A stretch of DNA of 64,000 bases from Sepioteuthis lessoniana (GCA_963585895.1 OY757939.1:26664367-26728366), one strand, 5' to 3'. Shown: positions 43,055 through 52,916, counted from the first letter of the stretch. Notes: a model not told the origin generated them from the sequence alone. Numbers and translations: made by a program.

Positions 43055-43505
43055 GTGAATAAGTGAAAATAGAGATTTGTGTTTTTAAGTATTTATTTTA
43101 CTCCATCTCGTGTTTCTAGCGTGTTATCACTGTCGCCAGAGAGCCATAACACGCAAAAAATCTGTGTAGGAGTAGAATAAAGTAAAAGTAAAGTTGGCAA
43201 CCCGAAGGCTCCCCTTTCAATAGCTACTACACCGAAATGTAGGGGAGGGTGCTACTCCATTTTCTGGATTGTTGCACTCTACCCTTGATCTGTACCTTAT
43301 AGTGCTGAGTGTTAAGCAAGGAGGCATCGAGTACCATTTTTTTGAGTCTTTGTTTTGTTTTTGTTTGTTTTTTTACGACCTGGGATTGAATCCCGGTACG
43401 CAGACTATTGGTGAACACTGTAACCATTATTGTTATGGCCCGGAGTAGAATAAATAGTAAAAAATGAACAAAAGCAAATCTCTACGTGGACCCATTCATT
43501 TTTAA
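43055..43505. repeat. Hairpin MITE-like element with a SINE-A inserted
   Basis: The outer arms (about 43058-43103 and 43442-43500) are inverted copies with AGAGATTTG and TATTTATTYTACTCC. An inner stem GCGTGTTAT (43119-43127) / ATAACACGC (43146-43154) encloses an 18 bp loop. SINE-A occupies 43182-43441 and is flanked by a 13 bp duplication GGAGTAGAATAAA (43169-43181 and 43442-43454). Confidence 0.75.
43182..43441 (-). mobile_element. SINE-A, full length with a 13 bp target duplication
   Basis: On the minus strand: head ending in GGGATTCAATCCCAGGTCGT, body CTTAACACTCAGCACTATAA, end GAGCCTTCGGGTTGCCAACTT. Flanking duplication GGAGTAGAATAAA makes the insertion limits unambiguous. Confidence 0.88.
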
Positions 43506-43550
43506 ATATTTACTTTTTTTCTTTGGGCCAACAACACCCCCCAAAAACTT

Positions 43551-43593
<43 letters not shown>

Positions 43594-43665
43594 ATGTGTG
43601 TGCTTGTGTGTGTGTGTGTGTATGTGTGTGCGTGTGTGTGTGTGTGCGTGTGTGTACGTGTGTAG
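43551..43665. repeat. TA then TG microsatellite
   Basis: About 11 TA units then interrupted TG to 43665. Confidence 0.96.
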
Positions 43666-44184
43666 TTAGACAGCAGTCCTTTATTTAAGCATGTTTGATT
43701 CAATAATAACGACTCATTTTGCCGATATAATTTGCTGCCCAACTATACATATTTTAAAATACATGACCCTGCAGCTCACGATGATACTGACCTATAAAAG
43801 TATCGGTATAATCTTGTAAAAAGACAAATTAACTACAATAAAGAAAAAAATAAACACCCAACTTTGGAAATTTGAATGGATCCCAATAAATTAATATAGA
43901 TAGAATGTGTCTTTATTATTTAATCAAACATACACATATCATATATACATATTGTATCGTCAATAAATCAGTAGGCCCAAAACATTTTAAATTAAAAAGT
44001 TTGTTTTCATCTAAACAAACATGGCAAGATGTATCATTTATCAAAGGACATGATATTATTAAAACAGTTATTATCAGATACAATTTATTACAAAACTCTT
44101 CATCTTTGAAACACTGTAACCATAAGAATTGAATAGAGGTAGGCGAAAACGCTGCCGTTTTGATATTAGGTCCCCAACACTTAC

Positions 44185-44300
44185 CTTGTAACCTTCGACA
44201 CGGCCCTCATCCAGGCCAAATCCAACACCTCGAAATGTGATCAGAACGCTGTTTGCAGATCTGGAGTAGACATTAACTTCTGTTGGATATGCCAGAGGAG
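44185..44300 (-). CDS. Contactin-like exon D: first half of a further FN3 module
   Basis: 116 bases, phase 1 in and phase 0 out. The acceptor is cgtttgtag and the donor gtaagt. It encodes (G)APLAYPTEVNVYSRS, NSVLITFRGVGFG and EGRVEGYK. The strand B tryptophan expected in FN3 is replaced by phenylalanine (LITF), which occurs in divergent modules. YPTEV marks the module start and EGYK the C strand. By order this would be the last FN3 module (probably the fourth); that numbering is inference. Confidence 0.85.
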
Positions 44301-44549
44301 CTACAAACGATATGAGGAGTAGAAAAATCAATCTAGTTTTTAATTTGAATTAAACCTGGAGCAAGTAAACAGCCTCTGATTTTGCCGATAGTAATGCACA
44401 ACATTATATAAAGGTAAAAAACAAACAAAAACAAAACAAAACAAAACAAAACACGTTTTACTGCCAAAATAAACGTCACGTTAATTAGATATTGCATTTG
44501 GCTGCAAACATTATACCTTTACATATATATGTATAATATAAGTAAGTTG

Positions 44550-44800
44550 ACTGACAGTAGTCGAGGGCAACGCAAAGACTCCCTTTTCAATAGTTAGTAC
44601 ACCGAGGTGTGAGGGAGGGCGCTAATCCTTTCTTTGGGTGGCTCCAGTTATCCTTGATCCGTACCTTTTAATCCTGAGTGTTAAACAAGGAGACATCAAG
44701 TGTCATTTTTGAGTCTTTGGTTTGACTCGACCTGGCATTCAACTCCGGTCTCCCGGACCATTGTTAACACTTTAATCATTATGCCAATGAGCCGGTAATA
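44550..44800 (-). mobile_element. SINE-A, in the contactin exon C-D intron side
   Basis: Minus strand head with CCGGCTCATTGGCATAATGA (A box region) and GGAGTTGAATGCCAGGTCGA (B box), end near 44565. Lies 250 bp to the right of exon D. Confidence 0.82.
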
Positions 44801-44804
44801 TAAT

Positions 44805-45305
44805 TTTTTTTCACACAAAACAACTTAAAACTTATTTGCGCCCCACTTCTAAATGCAGAAAAATTCTTATGAAAAACACATCCATATCAAATTGAAAAAT
44901 CCAAAATCTTGAAGCTCTCAATATAAAGATTAACAAACTTTCCTTAAATAAGATCAACTTCGATTATAGAAGCTACATTCTAAAATGACAATGACACATT
45001 TCCCGTCAATTCTCCTTCCTTATATTTATACTTCTAGAAAAATTCTTATCTTCCGTAAATTCTCTTCCCACTTTTTCTTCTTTCAACTTTTATATGAACA
45101 TATATGACTCGTCATTTTCTTTTGTCATTCGATTATTCCCTCTACCCCAAATAACTCCAGTTGGGCCCGAAGGTACTGGGGAAAAATTTCATCTCAAAAT
45201 CACATGATTCTTTCGAAAACTTGAACGAATTTTATATAGAATAGGCAAGAGGGAAGTTTCTGTCTCATTTAATCTCACACGTTTAAAAGAGAAAATCCTA
45301 GTGAT
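44805..45305. other. Unannotated intronic stretch
   Basis: AT-rich, no exon-like segment or repeat family seen. Confidence 0.4.
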
Positions 45306-45310
45306 ATATA

Positions 45311-46221
45311 TGTGGTACCTTCAATAAGATTCCAGACTTTTTTTGTACAGGCATATAAAATTGTCATAGACTCTTCAAAATTCAGTATGTTATTGCTATA
45401 CATCTTATGCAATAACTGACCAACTTTTATGATTTCACGTTCAAATGAACAGCTACAGCAGGAATGGGAATACACCCTACTAAAGCCTGATTTTCACAAC
45501 TAGTGAATTTCAAAAATGCAATCTGGACGTAAAGACATTTTAAAAGAACGATATGCAATAAAATTGTGTTTTAAACTTGGAAAAAATGCCACAGAAACGT
45601 ATGGAATGCTTCAGACTGCTTTTCGACCATCTTTCATGAATCGAGCATCAGTTTTTGAGTGGCATAAGAGATTCAAGGAAGGCAGGGAGTCTGTGAGGGA
45701 TGATGAGAGGTGTGGGAGGAGTAAGGAAGTCAATACACCAAAGTTGATTGGCCGAACGTCCAGGGTTAGGGTTACTATGTTGAGGTTTTAAGGGAGTTCA
45801 GGAAGATATTCTGTTGGAAGAGGCCAGCACTCTTCAAATTGGGTCAGTGGCATTTCCACCAGGACAATGCACCAGTCCACAACTCCATCCTTGTCACAGA
45901 CTATTAGACCAAGATGGGCATCGACATAGTTCCTCAGGTTCCCTATAGTCCAGACCTTGCTCCCTGTGACTTTTGATTATTCCCTAAGCTCAGAGGCTGT
46001 AGTTATGAGACAATTGAGGAGATGAAAGAGGCTGTAACGAAGGTTATTGATATGCTCACACAAGAGGACTTCCATGGGGCGTTCCAGAAGTTGTTGGAAC
46101 GGTACAACAAGTGCATTGCAGCCGGAGGAGATTACTTCGAAGGTAACTAAAGTTTCATGTGTGTACTATCAACAAAAGTGCCCATACGAAAAAAGTCTGG
46201 AAACCTATTTAATGATCCTCG
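45311..46221 (+). mobile_element. Mariner-type DNA transposon, internally deleted, copy 1
   Basis: About 0.9 kb with imperfect terminal inverted repeats (TTCCAGACTTTTTTTGTA near 45330; its complement near 46190). The N-terminal transposase part (45516-45745) has NATETYGMLQTAFRPSFMNR, then SVFEWHKRFKEGRESV and D-D-E-R-C-G-R, typical of mariner helix-turn-helix regions. It then jumps, at a GGGTTAGGGTTA tract near 45765, to the C-terminal EVLREFRKIF part, with PYSPDLAPCDF near 45945 and EAVTKVIDMLTQEDFHGAFQ near 46045. Most of the catalytic core is missing. Nonautonomous; lies in the exon C-D intron. Confidence 0.9.
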
Positions 46222-46222
46222 A

Positions 46223-46250
46223 ATATATATATATATATATATATATATAA
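46223..46250. repeat. TA microsatellite at the mariner end
   Basis: About 13 TA units touching the right end of mariner copy 1, whose TA target may have seeded it. Confidence 0.93.
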
Positions 46251-46254
46251 GAAA

Positions 46255-46940
46255 TATATGGTACAAACGAGTCATAGTCCAACAAATTCGGAAGATAAAT
46301 TTTTGTGAGATCTCAAAGTTATCACCGTTCCACTTTGAATCAAAGCTTCATTGCGTCCATTGTTGTCAAATGCTGGGATATCGGAAAGTGTAATCACGTC
46401 TTTTCCTGACGCAATTTATTGAAGAATTATTGACTTGGTGCCCTGTTTGTGAGGACGAGTGTATCAAAATCAATAGCAATTACATAGAAAAAATTAGTAC
46501 AGTAATTTTAATATAAAAATTTACCATACAACCCAAGCCAAAATTATTGAATCATCACACCGAGAAGATGTTCATCTTTTTTCTTTTTTTTTCACACCAA
46601 CTAAACTAATATCACATAAAATGTGAAAAAAAAATTAGTGCCTGACAATTCTGGCTTCAGGAAATATATTTTAAACCAACGAGATCAAATTATTTTGATT
46701 GTTTATTTTATATTTCGACACAAAGTAACTCAATAAGAGTAAAAACAACCAACCAACCAACCAACCAACCAACAAACCAACCGACCAATCGAGTATATAT
46801 ATAAAGAAGAGCGGGAGGTATTGTTTACAAAGGAAACCAAATAGATTCCTACGTTGTCTTGAGAAAAATTCAGTTTTGGCAACAAAGTTTTCAGTAGAAA
46901 ATATCATTAAAAAAAAAAAAAAGACAGAAAAATCAATAAT
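46255..46940. other. Unannotated intronic stretch
   Basis: Contains the CCAA repeat at 46743; otherwise nothing recognised up to exon C. Confidence 0.4.
46743..46790. repeat. CCAA tandem repeat
   Basis: Six or more CCAA units then diverged units; resembles the tail end of SINE-B/repeat-C but without the preceding motif. Confidence 0.92.
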
Positions 46941-46946
46941 ATTTAC

Positions 46947-47142
46947 CATCCATTCCTGTGCTTCCTAAGTAGGACTCACTCACTGGTCCAAGACCAGCAG
47001 TATTAAATACTTGCACTGTGAACCAAAAGTAGCCATTTGGCACTAGACCAATAACCAAAACTTCTTCTAAATCAGCTCCATAAAATGATTGTGAGTATTT
47101 CAGTGGATCTTCTGGATCAAGATCACGATCGTACCAGTTTAC
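46947..47142 (-). CDS. Contactin-like exon C: second half of the same FN3 module
   Basis: 196 bases, entering in phase 0 after a ttttccag acceptor and leaving in phase 1 before gtaaat. It encodes VNWYDRDLDPEDPLKYS, then an E-strand leucine segment (VLVIGLVPNG) and the F strand WFTVQVFNTAGLGPVSES, a well-kept FN3 ending. Immediately upstream of the acceptor, the intron is the TAA-rich tail of a minus-strand LINE, so the branch and pyrimidine region is at least partly transposon-derived. Coding sequence appears intact. Confidence 0.88.
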
Positions 47143-47146
47143 CTGG

Positions 47147-47525
47147 AAAATGAAATTATTATTATTAATATTAATTTACTCTTGAAAGATTTATACATCA
47201 GTGTCAGCTGATGATTTCTCACTGGATTTTGAGTGACATTAAGTCTTCTCAAGTCTCCAGGACTTTTCTCAGTTTTCAGACCGATGTTGCTAATGCTGTA
47301 GACTGGAGGGTTCCTAATTGTCGTCTGGATTTTAAATCTTCTAGTCCATTTGATCAAACCTATGGGAATTGTTCTGAGTGCTACAATTACAATTGGTATC
47401 GCTGTCACTTTCATGTTTCATAGTTTTTTAGTTCTCTAGCAAGGTCAAGATGTTTAGCACTTTTCGCATTCTTTTAATTTTTTCTGTTGTCTGCCGAAAC
47501 GCCAAATCCCCTATTCAGCAAGTTT
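47147..47525 (-). mobile_element. Restriction-like-endonuclease LINE, 3' fragment next to contactin exon C
   Basis: Minus-strand frame of 91 codons (47139-47414) gives MKVTAIPIVIVALRTIPIGL and ends with a GDLRRLN segment, the LINE C-terminus. Upstream traces of a degraded DFAV-P-AD motif lie near 47500. The TAA-type tail (47147-47165) sits a few bases from the exon C splice acceptor at 47143. The 5' side ends in an AAT/AAG repeat at 47541-47600. Confidence 0.75.
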
Positions 47526-47538
47526 TCTTTTTTTTTCT

Positions 47539-47540
<2 letters not shown>

Positions 47541-47575
<35 letters not shown>

Positions 47576-47600
47576 GAAGAAGAAGAAGAAGAAGAAGAAA
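47541..47600. repeat. AAT then AAG repeat between two LINE fragments
   Basis: About 11 AAT units and seven AAG units. Confidence 0.95.
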
Positions 47601-47830
47601 TCTCGGCAAAACAATCAGAGCTAGTAACTCCGTATTCTGGCCGATTTCTATAAATCCCTCGGTTGGATGGTCTCCGCTCGTTCTCTTATTTCCCTTTATT
47701 AACCCTTTGGTGACTGTACCAAGAGCACCAATTATAATTGGTATAAACGTCACTTTCAAGTTCCTAAGTTTCTTCAATTCTCTAGCAAGATCGAGGTATT
47801 TATCCTTCCATTCACTTTATTTCAATTTTA
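47601..47830 (-). mobile_element. Restriction-like-endonuclease LINE, second 3' fragment in the same intron
   Basis: Encodes LRNLKVTFIPIIIGALGTVT then KGLIKGNKR on the minus strand, the same C-terminal domain as the neighbouring fragment, and is separated from it only by the AAT/AAG repeat. Truncated at its 5' side near 47830, where a fragment of a different (RTE) LINE in the opposite orientation starts. Confidence 0.75.
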
Positions 47831-47849
47831 CTCAGTGGTCAACCAGGAC

Positions 47850-47990
47850 TGCAAAGACCACAATTTTGTAAGTTAAAGCGCAGTTTCTTGCAGGCAGCGG
47901 TCGTATCAATACAGAGGCAATGGAGGGAGAAGTGGCGAGAGAGGGTCAGGGATATCCGTGCTGGCGGCACGACATGATGAAGATGATGAT
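47850..47990 (+). mobile_element. RTE LINE 3' end fragment with internal deletion
   Basis: 47850-47915 resembles a thumb-domain segment (KLKRSFLQAAVVSIQ-like) and jumps directly to the terminal EKWRERVRDIRAGGTT end at 47930-47975, followed by GATGAAGATGATGAT. It lies in the second contactin intron seen here. Confidence 0.7.
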
Positions 47991-48403
47991 TATAAGGTCT
48001 GGTCGTCTGGCTGAGTTTAGATTATCCGTTTGTATGTCAAAATCACAGAGGAGTTTGCGTGTGTCATTCTCCAGGACAGATGTGAGGTTGTGCATTCACC
48101 ATTTATTCGTGATTTCTACAGTGGTTTAGATTCAACCACATATTCCCATGGTCTCTTTTTCAGATTTTTATTTTGCGGATAGGGTTAAGTGAATCGTGCC
48201 AAGTGTTTTAATCTACAGAATATATAGACTGAATTGCAAGTACATCAACATTTGATGATAGAATTTATAAAAGTTGGGTTGTTTTTTTATTGTTTAATGG
48301 CATATCAGCAATCGTAGTTTATTCCATGCCAAATCCCTTCTTCTTGAACAGTAGTGGTACTATATAACTCAAAACTGGGGAGATAAGAGAGTTCATACCT
48401 TTC

Positions 48404-49154
48404 CTTATGGTTTTTATCGTTCAGGGTTTTCGGACAATTGCCTTTATCTTTATTGTTATATTCATAACGTTTCGGTCGATATATCTTCCGTCCCCTACAG
48501 TTGTTTGTCGAATTCGGGAGTCTACACGGAACTTCGAAACATGTCTTTTATTTAACCCAAGCAATTTTATCTTACCTTCTTGATTATTGGTTCCCATATT
48601 GCATTCATCTCTATACTTGGTCTACTCAATAGGTCACTGTAGCCCAACATGTGCTGATTCCTTAAGGCGTCTAATTCTCCAGAGTTCATCTTTATCAATA
48701 GTCATAACTTTAAAATCAAATTAAAAAATGAAATATGAGCTCAGATAAAAAAAATCACACAGAATAGTAATCATAGTGATGTGAGAACATTAAGTTTATA
48801 GCTCCCCAAAATTCATTCTGAACTGTCCAGCAGGACACATAAGATAACGTTTATAGGCATTGTTTCTCTAAGCTTCTAAAGAGACAATCATCTCGAGGTT
48901 GTAGGTTCAGTCCTAATTGCAGGTGAGTAACAATACAGGAATACTTAGCACTTATACCCGGTTATGGTAAAAAAAAATCAGAACAAACGACCTCCGTGGA
49001 TTAAATAAATGACATGGTTCGAAGTTCCGTGTAGGCTCCCGAGTTCGACAAACACCTGAAGATGGCCGAAGGAAATATCGACCGAAACGTTGGGAATATA
49101 ACTATAAAGATAAAGACAATAGTCCGAAAAACCTGAACAATAAAAATCATCATG
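48404..49154. mobile_element. Element with 140 bp inverted terminal repeats, possibly Penelope-like
   Basis: 48404-48545 and 49011-49154 are inverted copies of each other (about 140 bp each). Both carry ATATCGACCGAAACGTT; one has CCTGAAGATGG before it. That pair of motifs resembles the hammerhead-type termini reported for Penelope-like retroelements; this is a resemblance only. The 465 bp centre has no reverse transcriptase or GIY-YIG motif. The whole unit splits a SINE-B copy, so it inserted after that SINE. Confidence 0.45.
48574..48699 (-). other. Unrecognised short open stretch ending at a splice-donor-like site
   Basis: Inside the inverted-repeat element, the minus strand is open for about 40 codons (MNSGELDALRNQHMLGYSDL, then LSRPSIEMNAIWEPIIKK) up to GTAAGA, a good donor. 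An overlapping frame gives MTIDKDELWRIRRLKESAHV. I do not recognise either. It could be a captured exon, part of the element, or chance. Confidence 0.2.
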
Positions 49155-49666
49155 CTTCGTCGCCAAAATTCAAACAACTAATTTCGCTAAGGGTATTAAT
49201 CTCAAAGTGAAAGTAACAGTGAGACTGGAGTTTGAACTCGCTTATTTCGAGGCTGCAGTCCAGTACATTAGCCACAAAGCTATCAGAACTCTTCCATATG
49301 TAATGGGTAACTAACTCATTCTGTAACTTTGAAATTAATCTCCATTATTCCAAGATTTGTTCAGACTATCCCATTCTTTATCTTTTAATGCTACTGCGTT
49401 TTAAATTTCTTAAAATGTTATTCATCTATTTTGCCAGTAAGGTTAAAGAAATTATCTTAAACTGCAGAATGAATATAATGAATAGCATGTATGTTTCACG
49501 GCTTAAGGTCATTCTTTTATTGGTTGTGCCGAGAAATTTCCATCAACCCTTCGAAAAATAATTGCTAGATTTTCTACCCCTTTTCTCGATTTGATTCAAT
49601 TCTGTACATTTGTATTTTTAGTAATTTGTTAAAATCGAAGATATGAATGGATCAAACGATTCTCAC

Positions 49667-49788
49667 TTGATAGCCTAAGATTTTTCCTCTCATAAAATGT
49701 CTGTTATTCTTGACAGGGGTCCAAGTGACTGTAACTGCTGTTGAGTTATAGGTATCTGCAAAAACATCCGTCGGCACTCCAATAGGCA
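49667..49788 (-). CDS. Contactin-like exon B: first half of the next FN3 module
   Basis: 122 bases, entering in phase 1 and leaving in phase 0. The acceptor is ttttAG and the donor gtgaga. The split first codon joins exon A to give EG-M-PIGVPTDV, an FN3 A-strand start. Then come NSTAVTVTWTPV, with the conserved core tryptophan of strand B, and RGKILGYQ, a C-strand segment typical of contactin FN3 modules. There is one possible N-glycosylation site (NST). The exon supplies about 41 residues and is completed by exon C. Confidence 0.87.
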
Positions 49789-49959
49789 CTAAAACACACA
49801 AAAAAAAATATCGTGGATAAATTTTTCAAACAAAAATATGCGTCCTCTGCCGGGCGCAAAAAATTAAGTTTTAATATATTAGTGAGTCATAAAATATTGC
49901 CTTTTTCTTTAGTACAAGAATAATTATCAACACAGAAACGTGTATCATACATCAAAATG

Positions 49960-50325
49960 AAGCTGGTCCTCTGTGGATCACGTCCCTACTTCTCAACATA
50001 GTTCCCGTTAATCTCAATTGTTCCACCTTCGAATGAGAGCATGTAGAAATCTATTGACTGTTTTTTGAGCCAATTCATCACAGCAATTTTCACTTCCTCG
50101 TCCCTGACATATTGTTTGTCTTTTAAAATCTCTTTCATAGGGCCGAAGAGGTCTGAAGGCGCTGAATCTTGCCAATCGATAATGTTCTCCTGCGCGACAA
50201 TGCTTGGCCACTCACAAACCTCAGGACAGGGGAAACAATCGCCTCATTCAGGTGGACAACTTTACTGTATCCTCCATAATCTTCAGATTTGGACCTCGAT
50301 AACACCAAGTAATTTTTAATTAAAC
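49960..50325 (-). mobile_element. Mariner-type transposase C-terminal remnant
   Basis: On the minus strand: DWQDSAPSDLFGPMKEILKD, then KQYVRDEEVKIAVMNWLKKQ, then an SFEGGTIEINGNYVEK end. The S-A-P-S-D-L-F-G-P-M-K pattern corresponds to the S-P-D-L-A-P-S-D-x-x-L-F motif of mariners. The 5' part (50220-50325) is too decayed to read. Lies in the exon A-B intron. Confidence 0.65.
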
Positions 50326-50604
50326 ATGGTTTTGTTAAAAAAGAAAAACATTATGCAAACTATCCACACCATATTGTGTAAGGCTTTTGAAAAATCAATT
50401 TGAAATTACATATTAGATTTTATAGGGTAAGATTTAAATTGCAAACAAGAATCTTTTGTCCGAGGTAAATCAACATTATCTAATATTTTGGAAATGAGAA
50501 ACTAGCGTATTTCGAAAAAAATTAAAACATTGCAAGATGTTTTTTAACAGACAGGACTATGTAAAAAATGGTAGCAATTAATCTGAATCACTGTACATTG
50601 TCTG

Positions 50605-51260
50605 CGGTGCTCATTAGGGATCAGGACAGGGATTATTATATTCTTTATAAATGATAAAAATCTACCTAATGATGTAAAATCAGAAATAGAATCGTTCACC
50701 GATGACATTAAACTACTAGTTAAACCATTATCAAAAGAAATAACACAGATCGATCTAAATAAATTGTCATTTTTGAAAGAAACTCAGAAATTAAATTTTA
50801 ACATTAAAAAATGAAGTACTCCAAATTGGATCGGGAAATATTAAAGGGATTTGGCTTTAATGACGCACTTAAAACAATCAAATTTTATCTATTGTATCGA
50901 AGGCAAATGGAATGACTGATTGGGTGGTTAGAAATTTTATTCTATGGGAGCCAAATGTTTTAAAGCTATATAAAAGCCTAATAAGATCTCATATAGAATA
51001 TTGTATTCAGGCTTAGGATCAGGTATCAAGACATGGAAATTAGAGTGTAATATTGTGACTGGAGGGCATGCAAAGAAAAGTGACAAAACTGATAAAAAGA
51101 CGAAAAGATTACAGTTGCACGGAGAGAGTGGAAGACTTTGAAAAAACTACTTTACTGGAAATAATAATGAGAAAATTACTCTCAAGGCAGAGTTGAATAA
51201 AGGAATTTATGAAAATTGGATCAACTGCCTGATAAGATCAAAAATAGCTATATTCTTCAA
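50605..51260 (+). mobile_element. Jockey/CR1-like LINE reverse transcriptase fragment
   Basis: With frame changes, the plus strand reads LFINDKNLPNDVKSEIESF, FTDDIKLLVKPLSKEITQI (the F-A-D-D-like RT motif), LNFNIKK, and VLKLYKSLIRSHIEYCIQA, a hallmark block of CR1/Jockey/L2-like RTs. Both flanks are lost and several stops are present, so it is an old remnant. It lies in the first contactin intron seen (between exons A and B side, at 50.6-51.3 kb). Confidence 0.8.
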
Positions 51261-51424
51261 TCAAATTTTCAGATTGATTTGAATTAATTCAGAAATAATG
51301 GTAAAAAATATTAAAATAGCATTTTTAGTTACAATTCGATGAAATATTTAATTGAATTTGATCTGTACATAAATATTGTATTATATTGAATAATTTCTGT
51401 ACGAAAATATTTTTTTCTTTAAAA

Positions 51425-51895
51425 GGTTGGTGTTTAGTTTAGTTTGATTTGATTTGGTTTTATGGCATATCAACCATTGCAGGTTATTAGATGCCAAATC
51501 CTCTTTTTACATATATATTAGAATATATGCATGATCTGTAAACTCATTTTGTAGATACCTTTCTTAAATAAGCCTGATATCTTTTTTTGTACAGTTAAAT
51601 AGTTTCAAGTATTGGTATATAAGAGTCATAATTTAACATCAGTCATTTGTTTGCACACATAATTTATTCTATTTGACCCGTAAATAGGACCCTATCAGGT
51701 GCTACCACTCTCGTTCAGAGTGGACCTGGGAGCGATGGAAATGAAGGGATACTCCACATTCCCCAAAGCTTCAGCATTACTGGAGCCTCACCATCAGATT
51801 GTTTAGTGTCATGTGCAGGACACTCGTTGGGCGAGAGGTCTTATCCCTCTGTAGAGAAGCAGTCGGTGCGTTCTACCCCCATGCCAACTGCGCAA
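51425..51895 (-). repeat. Repeat-C, full length (Sub-2 body)
   Basis: Tail GGCATATCAACCATTGCAGG, Sub-2 body, conserved block (CTCGTTCAGAGTGGACCTGG, CTCACCATCAGATTGTTTAG) and end CATGCCAACTGCGCA. Intronic, 250 bp left of exon A. Confidence 0.87.
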
Positions 51896-52137
51896 CCAAA
51901 AACTTTAAGAGAGATTGTTGGTTAAACTGAATTTTCTTAAGTGTACAACTAACTAAAAATATGAATTTGACGTTCTTCCACTTATCTGATGATATATATT
52001 TTCAAGATACCTTTGCACAGTCTGCAGACACTAGTTGCTAAGAATCCTTCGTAGTCCCCTGATCACAGTTTGAAAACCACTGCTTTCAGTAAACGAAACT
52101 AGTGTGTACGATTGGAAAGAAAAACAAAAATACTTAC

Positions 52138-52282
52138 TGCCTTCTGCCGAGTAAACGTTAGATATGGTTGAATTGGGTCCCGATCCCAGTACGTTAAACG
52201 CTTGTACTTTCACTTCATACTCGGTGTAGTAATTCCGACCAATGAAAGCAAAATATTTGCCAGTTTGTTTGTTTAACGTTAC
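52138..52282 (-). CDS. Contactin-like exon A: second half of an FN3 module
   Basis: 145 bases. The acceptor reads tttattTAG before GTA-ACG, and the donor is gtaagta after GAA-GGC-A. It starts in phase 0 and ends in phase 1. The translation runs from VTLNKQTGKYF through YYTEYEVKVQAFNVLG to SGPNSTISNVYSAEG. The Y-x-V-x-V-x-A-x-N-x-x-G-x-G-P pattern is the typical F-strand and F-G loop of an FN3 fold, and NST is a possible N-glycosylation site. Most likely the end of contactin FN3 module 2 (inferred from the order of the following modules). The upstream half-module exon should lie to the right but I did not recognise it. Confidence 0.85.
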
Positions 52283-52392
52283 CTAAATAAAAAGAAAAGA
52301 TTTTAGTTGAAAAAAATGTATATATATAAAACGCCTACGATTATGCGAATATATCAGTTTAGACTGAAGGATTGTGAATAGTATTTAAGTGT

Positions 52393-52445
<53 letters not shown>
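52393..52445. repeat. TA then TG microsatellite
   Basis: About 9 TA and 14 TG units, 110 bp upstream of exon A in gene orientation. Confidence 0.96.
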
Positions 52446-52757
52446 CATCATCCACAGACAGACTTTCGTTGTATCACAACTCTTCAGTGTGACTAGACAC
52501 ATATGACGCTTGAAGCTTCGATCGAAAGCCACCCAACCTTACGTTAGACTTAGTATCATACCGCTCAGCCAGCAAGCGAACCACGTCAGCTTGGGAATTA
52601 TAAGGCATTTTGTGGTAGCTTTCGTTTTTTTACATTTTTATCTTACTGGATTTCTATTGCTTTATCTCTCTAAATATAAAAGTTAGTTGATTAAAAAAAC
52701 GTTAGTTCTCATTTTAATATATTTATATCTATTCAATATATTTGTGTGTATATTTGC

Positions 52758-52802
<45 letters not shown>

Positions 52803-52819
52803 GCATGCTTATATCTCTT

Positions 52820-52916
<97 letters not shown>

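Larger units (their letters stand above)
48270..49290 (-). mobile_element. SINE-B split by the inverted-repeat element
   Basis: 48270-48403 carries the tail and body (ATGGCATATCAGCAATCGTA, GAACAGTAGTGGTACTATAT); 49184-49290 carries the rest (CTAAGGGTATTAATCTCAAA, B box complement GAGTTTGAACTCGC). The 780 bp between them is the element at 48404. Confidence 0.8.
31469..52282 (-). other. Contactin-like gene, partial: five internal exons and four introns
   Basis: Five minus-strand exons join into one open frame of 757 bases encoding consecutive fibronectin III modules. Intron sizes are about 2.3, 2.5, 2.6 and 12.5 kb. Introns at module borders are phase 1 and those within modules are phase 0, the usual layout of FN3 gene modules. 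Wording such as YEVKVQAFNVLGSGPNST and YSAEG followed by a P-T-x-V module start resembles contactins: GPI-anchored axonal adhesion proteins with six Ig and four FN3 domains that act at septate or paranodal junctions. Assignment to contactin rather than another L1/contactin-family Ig-FN3 protein is from remembered family resemblance. Neither the signal peptide and Ig exons nor a GPI exon was found in the window. Confidence 0.8.
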
